Origin: an uncultured Oscillospiraceae bacterium
Lineage (GTDB): Bacteria > Bacillota > Clostridia > Oscillospirales > Ruminococcaceae
NCBI GenBank assembly: GCA_910588145.1
Contig: CAJUPO010000012.1
Span: forward strand, 1 to 63,515
Direction of reading: 5' to 3'
Length of the DNA stretch: 63,515 nucleotides
Shown one piece after another: positions 8,867 to 15,383 of this stretch. Numbering within the stretch: the stretch's first letter is position 1; each line of letters starts with the position of its first letter. Position numbers and translations under genes: made by a program. A model generated the notes under the pieces. It was not told the DNA's origin and ran no database searches. It worked only from the letters and a program-made list of their open reading frames with translations.

Positions 8867-9499
8867 TCAGTTCAGAAATTCAAACTTATCAAACGGATAA
8901 AAACGCAAAACAGCTTTTCCTATTACATCTTCTTCCTTGACAAATCCTACAAGAGGAGAACGGCTGTCTGTAGAATTATTTCTGTTATCCCCCATTACAA
9001 AAACATATCCTTCCGGAACAGTAACCGGATATTCGAACATTCCCGGATCAAGCTCTGTAGGTTCTTTGATATAGCTTTCATAAAGCTGTTCGCCGTCAAC
9101 TGTTACAGTATGAGCCTCAAAATCTATATCAACAGTCTGACCGCCGACTGCGATAACACGTTTAATAAGACGTTTTTCCATTCCTGAGCCGTCAATGATT
9201 TTGCCGTCAGTTCCGTTTTCATACCTGTGCGAGCTGTCGTTTTCAACGATAACAATATCTCCGCACTTAGGAGTATAGCCCATCATTCTCATAATTAGCT
9301 TATCCTTATCCTGGAGCGTCGGAACCATTGAAGTTCCGTCAACTGTAACCGGACGGCACACAAAAGTAAATATCAGAAGAACCGCAAATACGGATATGAT
9401 CACCGATTCAACTATTTCCATGAAATCGGAAAAGGTAGTGCCTTTTTTCTTCTCTTCCTGCTGTGTATTTTCTGTTGTTTCTACAATATTTTCATCCAT
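8867..9499 (-). CDS. lepB: Signal peptidase I (second copy)
   Basis: This 210-aa signal peptidase has one N-terminal membrane segment (about 27-47), Ser57 in GTSMVP, Lys113 in LIKRVIA and the box GDNRNNSTDSR. It is the normal-length member of a tandem pair. A terminator-like hairpin (9532-9553) sits only about 35 bp upstream of its start, so its expression may depend on read-through from rplS. The two copies may share work between vegetative secretion, including cellulosome subunits, and sporulation; that split is a guess. Confidence 0.94.
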   Translation of the reverse strand: MDENIVETTENTQQEEKKKGTTFSDFMEIVESVIISVFAVLLIFTFVCRPVTVDGTSMVPTLQDKDKLIMRMMGYTPKCGDIVIVENDSSHRYENGTDGKIIDGSGMEKRLIKRVIAVGGQTVDIDFEAHTVTVDGEQLYESYIKEPTELDPGMFEYPVTVPEGYVFVMGDNRNNSTDSRSPLVGFVKEEDVIGKAVLRFYPFDKFEFLN

Positions 9500-9531
9500 T
9501 TCCCATTTTCCTCAATTTCATAAATTTGTAG

Positions 9532-9592
9532 CAAAAAAGGGACTTTAACGTCCCTTCCGGTAAGGCAAAGCGCCCGCCGGAAGATTCCGGCG
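9532..9592 (-). terminator. Compound terminator after rplS
   Basis: On the minus strand, a perfect GC-rich inverted repeat (CGCCGGAA at 9575-9582 with TTCCGGCG at 9585-9592) is followed by a second hairpin (AAGGGAC with GTCCCTT, 9537-9556) and then T6. A third TTCCGG at 9555-9560 could pair alternatively with the first repeat. Confidence 0.75.
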
Positions 9593-9606
9593 ATAGCTGC
9601 CCTGTA

Positions 9607-9951
9607 TTACTTGATCTGCTCTTTAACCTTTGCAGCCTTGCCCACTCTGTCACGCAGATAATAAAGTTTAGCTCTGCGAACCTTACCGTGTCTGATAACT
9701 TCAACCTTGCTGACAACCGGTGAGTGCAGCGGGAAAACTCTTTCGATTCCGCAGCCGTGAGCCACACGTCTTACAGTGAATGTTTCGCTGATTCCGCCGT
9801 GCTTCTTTGCAATTACAGTACCTTCAAAAATCTGGATACGGCTCTTATCGCCTTCCTTGATTCTTACGTGAACCTTTACTGTGTCACCTACTTCAAACTT
9901 AGGAGCGTCGCTCTTAATGCTTGAATTGCTAATGAGTTCAAGTGCGTTCAT
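9607..9951 (-). CDS. rplS: 50S ribosomal protein L19
   Basis: L19 lies at the 30S-50S interface. The 114-aa sequence has the family signatures RIQIFEGTVIAKKHGG, FTVRRVAHGCGIERVFPLHSP and GKVRRAKLYYLR. The start has CAGGAGG upstream. It has its own promoter and a structured leader of about 115 nt, and is followed by a strong terminator, so it is at least partly monocistronic. Confidence 0.97.
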   Translation of the reverse strand: MNALELISNSSIKSDAPKFEVGDTVKVHVRIKEGDKSRIQIFEGTVIAKKHGGISETFTVRRVAHGCGIERVFPLHSPVVSKVEVIRHGKVRRAKLYYLRDRVGKAAKVKEQIK

Positions 9952-9964
9952 TTTTTATTTCCTC

Positions 9965-10068
9965 CTGGTTTTCGGTATTCTTACCGCATATGCGGCAGCG
10001 GACTACCTTGTTTAATGTCATTGAATGGCATAAACCTCGCAGAGATACATCTCTGCGGATTTTAAATG
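9965..10068 (-). promoter_or_regulatory. Structured 5' leader of rplS, candidate L19 autoregulatory element
   Basis: The leader read on the minus strand contains three hairpins. The first is a perfect 9-bp stem (10038-10046 with 10049-10057). The second is GTTTA-TGCCATT with AATGACA-TAAAC. The third is CCGC-ATAT-GCGG enclosed by GGTA and TACC, just before the ribosome binding site. L19 leaders that bind their own protein are known in Firmicutes; whether this matches that family was not tested. Confidence 0.5.
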
Positions 10069-10075
10069 CTTTATA

Positions 10076-10104
10076 ATGATACCATATCTTTATAAAAAAT
10101 GCAA
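10076..10104 (-). promoter_or_regulatory. Promoter of rplS
   Basis: Minus strand TTGCAT (10099-10104), 17-bp spacer, TATCAT (10076-10081) with an extended -10 (TGG). Transcription would start just before the leader hairpins. Confidence 0.7.
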
Positions 10105-10109
10105 TAGTT

Positions 10110-10763
10110 TTATAAAAATTCTTTTCCGTTATCGGAAAAAATCCCAGTTCTTTCCACCGAAACAAGCTCATAGGATACACTGCTGTATTCCTTGAACAGA
10201 TCGGTTATAAGTGACGGATTAAGATTTTTTTCATTTCCTGCCGGCAGTCTTAATAATATTTTCAGCACGCCGGCTTCCTCACATATTTCCCTGACTTCGG
10301 TATCCGGTTTCAGGTCAATAATTTTTTCTCCGCCCCTTTTGGTACGCTTAACAGTATTTATATGCTCCTGAGCCATAAACTTCTCAAATTCACTGTGCAG
10401 GCTTGACGAATCCCCTGACAGGGTGAGCATATACTCAGCAGATTTTATTCCCGTATGCTTTGTCTGAGGACTATATACCCTCAGAACCCTTAATCCTTCC
10501 GGCATGGCTTTATTAAGCTTGTCTGCCGTTTCCTTTTCCGAAACTTCTTCTGTCATATTAAAATCCATAATCTCAACTGAGCTTTCATATCCCAGTGACA
10601 GCGGAAGTGCAAAGGTTATATAAATATGCGGATTAAACCCCTCCGTATACCATACCGGCAAGCCCGAACGCTTAAAGGTTCTTTGCATACATCGGTTAAG
10701 GTCCAGATGTGAGATATACTTTGCACGGTCTTTTTTTTCAAAAACTGCTCTCATCTTAATCAA
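10110..10763 (-). CDS. TIGR03936 family radical-SAM-associated protein (DUF2344)
   Basis: This 217-aa protein matches the DUF2344 family through KYISHLDLNRCMQR and WYTEGFNPHI. Its partner is the radical SAM gene directly upstream. The function is not established; fused or paired versions occur widely in Firmicutes. GGAGGT lies 7 nt before a TTG at 10763, so I use that codon; an ATG at 10754 is the alternative. The start overlaps the 3' end of the upstream gene. Confidence 0.85.
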   Translation of the reverse strand: MIKMRAVFEKKDRAKYISHLDLNRCMQRTFKRSGLPVWYTEGFNPHIYITFALPLSLGYESSVEIMDFNMTEEVSEKETADKLNKAMPEGLRVLRVYSPQTKHTGIKSAEYMLTLSGDSSSLHSEFEKFMAQEHINTVKRTKRGGEKIIDLKPDTEVREICEEAGVLKILLRLPAGNEKNLNPSLITDLFKEYSSVSYELVSVERTGIFSDNGKEFL

Positions 10764-12597
10764 AACAAGGACCTCCGATCTCACGGCTAACACCGCAGCC
10801 AGAACATTTGCCGCGGCAGTGCTCAGTAGTTTCAGCAGACATTGCTTTCTGATTTTCCCTTATAAAAAAGCTTTTATCAACATAGTAATTCAGATGGTCC
10901 CACGGCATTATTTCTTCATATTCACGTTTACGGCTTGCATAAAATTTCATATCCAGTCCGCACTCGTCAAAAGCGCTCTGCCATAAATCAAACTTGAAAT
11001 GCTCGCTCCAGCTATCAAATTTACAGCCCTTTTTCCACGCAAGATATACCGCTCCGGAGGTTCTTCTGTCGCCCCTTGCCAAAACGGCTTCAAGAATACT
11101 TGTTGACGGATCATGCCAGCTTACCTTAATTTTTCTTGAAGAAACGGACTGAACCAAAACCTCCTGCTTATGCATTATTTCCTCACGTGTTGCCTGAGGT
11201 TCAAATTCAAACGGAGTAAAAGGTTTTGGAACAAACGTAGCCGTGCTTATAGATACCTGAACGCCTTTGCCCTTAGGTCTGTTCGGTGTGCTGTAATATA
11301 AATCAACAACTTTTTGGGCAAGTTCTGCGATTCCAGCCACATCTTCGTCAGTTTCGGTTGGCAGTCCCAGCATAAAATAGAGCTTTACGTTAGTATATCC
11401 GCCCTCAAACGCTGTCCGGCAGGTATTCATAACTTCATCTTCAGTAACATTTTTATTTATAACATTTCTCAGACGCTGAGTTCCAGCCTCCGGAGCAAAG
11501 GTAAGTCCGCTTTTTCTAACCTTTTTAATTTCGTCCATAAGCTCCTTTGAAAAATTATCTACACGCAGGGACGGAAGCGACAGATTAATATGCTCCTTTT
11601 CCGTATACGGAATCAGTCCCTTTATAATGCCGTCGATTTCCGAATGGTCGGACGTACTGAGAGAAGCCAAAGACAATTCCTCGTATCCGGTATTCTCGCA
11701 TAAGACCTGAGCCTGTCCGCAAACCGTTTCTGCGGATTTTTCTCTGAAAGGTCTGTAAAGGAATCCTGCCTGACAAAAACGGCAGCCTCTTATGCAGCCT
11801 CTAAGCACTTCAACAGAAACTCTGTTATGTACTATATCGGTAAATGGAACAACAAATTCCTTTGGATAATAAACCTTGTCAAAATCCTTAATTATTCTCT
11901 TGCGTACTGTTTCCGGAGCTCCCTCAAGAGCAGTAACGGACATTATTCTGCCGTCTTCATGATACTTTATATCATAAAGGGACGGAACATAGATTCCCTC
12001 TATTCGGGCGGCCTTTATAAGAAATTCACGTTTTGAAGCGCCGTTCTTTTTCATCTCCTTATAAAGATCCATCAGCTCCAGATTCACCTCTTCACCCTCG
12101 CCGAGAATAAATAGGTCAAAGAAATCCGCAAGGGGTTCAGGATTACATACACAAGGACCTCCGGCAACAACAATATTAAACAGCTCGTCACTTCTCTCCG
12201 AAGCAAGAACCGGAATTTCTGCAAGCTCCAGCATATTCAGCACGTTTGTATACGATAGCTCATACTGCATAGTAAAGCCTATAAAGTCAAAATCCTTTAC
12301 CGGTTCAAGGCTTTCAAGTGCATAAAGCGGAATATCCTTTTCACGCATTACCTTTTCAAAGTCAACGTCAGGAGCAAAAACTCTTTCACACCAGTAATCC
12401 TCACGCTCGTTTATAAGTGAATAAAGAATTTTCATTCCAAGGTGTGACATTCCTATATCGTAAGTATCGGGAAAACAAAAAGCAAAGCGAACGCTTATCT
12501 TATCCTTTTGCTTAATTACGCTTCCGGCCTCACCGCCGATATATCTTGCCGGCTTTTGAACCGACAACAGATATTTTTCAATTTTTTCTTTTAGCAT
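10756..12597 (-). CDS. TIGR03960 family B12-binding-like radical SAM protein
   Basis: This 613-aa protein has the radical SAM 4Fe-4S motif CIRGCRFC and an N-terminal cobalamin-binding-like region (about 30-200) with the GGPCVCNPEPLADFFD segment. A C-terminal CRGKCSGCG cluster may bind another Fe-S centre. The substrate is unknown; a role in RNA or protein modification is only inferred. An upstream ATG at 12657 gives a poor N-terminus. The ATG at 12597 has AAAGGAATT upstream. It is cotranscribed with the DUF2344 gene. Confidence 0.88.
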   Translation of the reverse strand: MLKEKIEKYLLSVQKPARYIGGEAGSVIKQKDKISVRFAFCFPDTYDIGMSHLGMKILYSLINEREDYWCERVFAPDVDFEKVMREKDIPLYALESLEPVKDFDFIGFTMQYELSYTNVLNMLELAEIPVLASERSDELFNIVVAGGPCVCNPEPLADFFDLFILGEGEEVNLELMDLYKEMKKNGASKREFLIKAARIEGIYVPSLYDIKYHEDGRIMSVTALEGAPETVRKRIIKDFDKVYYPKEFVVPFTDIVHNRVSVEVLRGCIRGCRFCQAGFLYRPFREKSAETVCGQAQVLCENTGYEELSLASLSTSDHSEIDGIIKGLIPYTEKEHINLSLPSLRVDNFSKELMDEIKKVRKSGLTFAPEAGTQRLRNVINKNVTEDEVMNTCRTAFEGGYTNVKLYFMLGLPTETDEDVAGIAELAQKVVDLYYSTPNRPKGKGVQVSISTATFVPKPFTPFEFEPQATREEIMHKQEVLVQSVSSRKIKVSWHDPSTSILEAVLARGDRRTSGAVYLAWKKGCKFDSWSEHFKFDLWQSAFDECGLDMKFYASRKREYEEIMPWDHLNYYVDKSFFIRENQKAMSAETTEHCRGKCSGCGVSREIGGPCFD

Positions 12598-12628
12598 TAT
12601 TTTAATTCCTTTTAATTTAATACCTTTA

Positions 12629-12657
12629 ATTTTACAATAAAGTTTGAAAAAAATCAA
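12629..12657 (-). promoter_or_regulatory. Promoter of the TIGR03960-TIGR03936 pair
   Basis: Minus strand TTGATT (12652-12657), 17-bp spacer, TAAAAT (12629-12634). The -35 box lies in the tail of the preceding terminator. Confidence 0.55.
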
Positions 12658-12680
12658 GAGGCAGCAATTAACTGCCTCTT
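12648..12680 (-). terminator. Terminator after the M50 protease gene
   Basis: A perfect 9-bp stem (12657-12665 with 12672-12680) is followed on the minus strand by GATTTTTTT. Confidence 0.85.
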
Positions 12681-12686
12681 AATATA

Positions 12687-13253
12687 TTATTTTCGTTCTG
12701 CAAGCTCGGAAACCAAAAGAATCAAGAGCGTAAGATAAGACGTAATATTTCCGTTTCCGGAAATAAAAAGATATAAAAATAAAATCAGAGAAAATACTGC
12801 GGCTGTAATTTTCATAAATATATCGGGATTTATCATTTTATGTTCAAAAAACAGCCTTAAAACTGAACCGCCGTCCAGCTCCGAAAACGGCAGAAGATTG
12901 AATATTCCTAAAAATAAATTCACTGCAAGCGCCGGGGTATTCCCTGTAAACTGCATATACATTGCAGATATAAAGTTAAATAACGGGCCTGCAAGAAGAA
13001 TTATAATATCATAACTCAGCGGACGCAGATTTCTCTCAGTAACCATTTTTACTCCGCCCGCCCAGAACGTAACAGTTTTTACCCTTACGTCAAAAAGAAC
13101 AGCCCCGAAAAGATGTCCGAGTTCATGCACCGTGCATGAACAGGCTGATACCGCCGCAAGCTCAGGAGCATCCAATAGACAGAATATTGCTATTACTGTA
13201 AAAAAACCGAATCTGAATATAAACGTTTTGCCGAAAATGTCAAGCTTTATCAC
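12687..13253 (-). CDS. M50 site-2 metalloprotease, SpoIVFB-like
   Basis: This 188-aa intramembrane protease has the zinc motif HELGH in a hydrophobic segment (about 43-47) and the second metal motif in NLLPFSELDGG. Four or more membrane segments are predicted. It lacks the C-terminal CBS domain of Bacillus SpoIVFB, which cleaves pro-sigma-K. A sporulation role is suggested by family and by SpoVM nearby, but other M50 substrates are possible. Its ATG overlaps the upstream small membrane protein gene by 4 bp. Confidence 0.85.
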   Translation of the reverse strand: MIKLDIFGKTFIFRFGFFTVIAIFCLLDAPELAAVSACSCTVHELGHLFGAVLFDVRVKTVTFWAGGVKMVTERNLRPLSYDIIILLAGPLFNFISAMYMQFTGNTPALAVNLFLGIFNLLPFSELDGGSVLRLFFEHKMINPDIFMKITAAVFSLILFLYLFISGNGNITSYLTLLILLVSELAERK

Positions 13254-13582
13254 TTTATATATCTCATAACCAGTTCCGCAGCCTTATGATATATTTCCTC
13301 CGTCTGGGAGTTAGTCATTTTTCTGAACATTGTCAAAATGTAATTGGTGATTTCAGAATCAAGAAAATTAACCGCTGCCATAATAAGCAGTATAAAAAGA
13401 CACAATCCCAGCTGCATTACAAATACATCGCTGAGATTTTCATGCTCACGGACAGCAGGTCCAGGATTCTCAGAATGCCTTGCTCTTACCAATTCTATTA
13501 AATCAACGGGTTCTTCGCTTTTTTCTTCAATTTGCGGCGTTTCTTCATACTTATTTTCGATATTATATTCTGTCACTTTCAT
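13250..13582 (-). CDS. Small single-pass membrane protein, unknown
   Basis: I do not recognise this 110-aa protein. Residues 1-50 are acidic and hydrophilic, one membrane helix spans about 54-73 (FVMQLGLCLFILLIMAAVNF), and a short helical tail follows. CGGAGG precedes the ATG. The 4-bp overlap with the M50 protease gene suggests coupled translation. It could be a partner or regulator of the protease, as SpoIVFA is for SpoIVFB, but there is no sequence likeness to support that. Confidence 0.7.
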   Translation of the reverse strand: MKVTEYNIENKYEETPQIEEKSEEPVDLIELVRARHSENPGPAVREHENLSDVFVMQLGLCLFILLIMAAVNFLDSEITNYILTMFRKMTNSQTEEIYHKAAELVMRYIK

Positions 13583-13631
13583 AACCTCCGTTTTTATAAA
13601 TTATATTATCGTTTGGTCAGAAATATGATAC

Positions 13632-13661
13632 CCAAAACAAAGGGACGCTTAAAGCGTCCCC
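13632..13661 (-). terminator. Terminator after spoVM
   Basis: A perfect 9-bp stem with a one-base centre (GGGACGCTT 13642-13650, AAGCGTCCC 13652-13660) is followed on the minus strand by TTTGTTTTG. It closes the long yicC-to-spoVM run. Confidence 0.75.
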
Positions 13662-13736
13662 CTCTTTAGAACAGTAAGGCATACTGTCCGGTTATTTACC
13701 TATAAAGGTACTAAGGTAAGTAATAAGGCATTCCGG

Positions 13737-13826
13737 TTATTCTGTCGGTTCTTCTTTTTTGATTTTGAAAATCAGTCTAAGTAAGCCGGACAAAAATTTC
13801 GGACTTTTTACAATTACTACTTTCAT
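13737..13826 (-). CDS. spoVM: Stage V sporulation protein SpoVM
   Basis: The short minus-strand ORF encodes 29 aa beginning MKVVIVKSPKFLSGLLRLIF, then K-I-K-K-E-E-P-T-E. SpoVM is an amphipathic helix that senses membrane curvature on the forespore and recruits the coat ATPase SpoIVA. Pro9, critical in Bacillus SpoVM, and the following KFL-G pattern are present. A strong GGAGGA lies 7 nt before the ATG. It follows thiN, exactly its position in Bacillus (rsgA...thiN-spoVM). Confidence 0.9.
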   Translation of the reverse strand: MKVVIVKSPKFLSGLLRLIFKIKKEEPTE

Positions 13827-13869
13827 AGAAATCATCCTCCGTTAAAGTTTATAATGTATTATATTCATT

Positions 13870-14511
13870 TTAACGGCTTTCGTTCATGTCCTTTGAAAAA
13901 ATAATAAGTATTATACCCTTTTCAAGTGATACGATTCCGGATTTTCCAATAATCTGATTGCTGATCCCCAGAGGAAAACTGCTTTTCAGTACAGCATTTT
14001 TCAACGGATACTTAAACCCTGTTGCTGTCAGACCCGAACATTCTTCCGTATAAGAAAACATGGAAAAGCAGTAACCATTCCTTTTGCTGTAAACCTTAAC
14101 TCCCGGTCCCTGCAATACAGCAAAATTTCCGTCTCCCGCAAGCTCGCCGTATGCCCCGTGCTTCATAATATATCTAAGCGTCTGAATATTGGCAATGGTA
14201 TGATCAAGTCTTCCTCCCATACCGCCGCATATTACAATATGCCTAAAGCCCCTGTTCAGCGCAAGCTTTACTGCAAGCATGGTATCAGTATCGTCCTTTT
14301 CCGGCGGATATTTTAAAACCTCACAATCCGGACTAACCTTTCCTTTATATGTATCAAGATCGCCGATTAGTACATCGGGCTTTATGCCCAGGCTCACTGC
14401 AAGGGGATACCCTCCGTCCGCAGAGATAACATATCTGTTAGCTGAAAATTCAACTCCTGAGCATTCTGCCCCTGGTGCAGCTGCAAAAATATAGCAAATT
14501 TTATTCTGCAT
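13870..14511 (-). CDS. thiN: Thiamine pyrophosphokinase
   Basis: The enzyme makes thiamine diphosphate from thiamine and ATP. In 213 aa the family motifs are SADGGYPLA, VLIGDLDT, EKDDTDTMLA and GGMGGRLDHTIAN, which hold the Mg-ATP and thiamine sites. It starts 3 bp after rsgA and lies upstream of spoVM, a conserved Firmicute order. Confidence 0.94.
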   Translation of the reverse strand: MQNKICYIFAAAPGAECSGVEFSANRYVISADGGYPLAVSLGIKPDVLIGDLDTYKGKVSPDCEVLKYPPEKDDTDTMLAVKLALNRGFRHIVICGGMGGRLDHTIANIQTLRYIMKHGAYGELAGDGNFAVLQGPGVKVYSKRNGYCFSMFSYTEECSGLTATGFKYPLKNAVLKSSFPLGISNQIIGKSGIVSLEKGIILIIFSKDMNESR

Positions 14512-14514
14512 TAG

Positions 14515-15381
14515 TTAAAGCTCCCATTCTTTTATCTGCTTTGCTTCTTCATACATGACGCAGTAATTTTCATGACGGCTGTTTGCTATTTCGCCCTCGT
14601 CAGCGGCTTGTATAATACGGCAGCCCTTTTCCTTTGTATGTGAACAGTCCCTGAAACGGCACTCTCCCTCAAATCTTTCAAATTCCCTGAAGCACCCGCT
14701 TAGCTCTTCCTTTTTTATAATATTATACTTATTCGTTTCAAATGTTGAAAATCCTGGTGTATCCGCAATATATCCGCCAAACGGAAGCTTATACAGTTCT
14801 GCATGACGGGTAGTATGGCGTCCTCTTCCAAGCTTGCGGCTTATTTCACCGGTAGGGATTTCAAATTTATCACATACAGAATTAAGCAGAGTAGATTTTC
14901 CCACACCGCTGTTTCCGGTAAAAGCGCTTATTCTGTTCTGAAGAAGATCACGCATTTCAGCCGCCGGATCATCGCTTTCATAATCTACAATGCATAATTT
15001 AATTCCGGCGTTTTGATAAATGCTTTCTATCATACCGCAATCTGCCAAGTCAACCTTAGTTACAGCTATAACCGGTTCTATGTGCTGATACTCTGCTACC
15101 GCGATAAACTTGTCAAGAATAAGAAGATTCGGAGACGGTTCAGCCATTGAAACAACAAAGATAAGCTGGTCAAGATTTGCAAGGGGCGGTCTTATAAGAC
15201 AATTTTTTCTTTCACCGATTTCCTCGATAACACCGTTGTCAAATTTCACTTTATCTCCCACGCAAGGAGATATACCCCTGTTTCTGAATATCCCCCTGGC
15301 TTTGCATTCATATACGCCGTCGGAGGACTCTACTGTATAGAGCCCTCCGACTGATCTGGTAATTATCCCATTATGCTTCAT
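14515..15381 (-). CDS. rsgA: Small ribosomal subunit biogenesis GTPase RsgA
   Basis: RsgA is a late 30S maturation GTPase. The 288 aa begin with an OB-fold, followed by a circularly permuted GTPase domain: G4 TKVD (108-111), P-loop GNSGVGKS (156-163) and G3 DTPG (207-210). The C-terminal zinc site is Cys241, Cys246, His248 and Cys254. It starts 2 bp after prkC. In Bacillus the homologue is a PrkC substrate, which fits the prpC-prkC-rsgA order. Confidence 0.96.
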   Translation of the reverse strand: MKHNGIITRSVGGLYTVESSDGVYECKARGIFRNRGISPCVGDKVKFDNGVIEEIGERKNCLIRPPLANLDQLIFVVSMAEPSPNLLILDKFIAVAEYQHIEPVIAVTKVDLADCGMIESIYQNAGIKLCIVDYESDDPAAEMRDLLQNRISAFTGNSGVGKSTLLNSVCDKFEIPTGEISRKLGRGRHTTRHAELYKLPFGGYIADTPGFSTFETNKYNIIKKEELSGCFREFERFEGECRFRDCSHTKEKGCRIIQAADEGEIANSRHENYCVMYEEAKQIKEWEL

Positions 15382-15383
15382 AA

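Noticed and set aside
9938..10180. An 80-aa minus-strand ORF over the rplS promoter and leader
   Set aside because: It overlaps the promoter and hairpins and has no ribosome binding site; the Cys-x2-Cys in it is chance.
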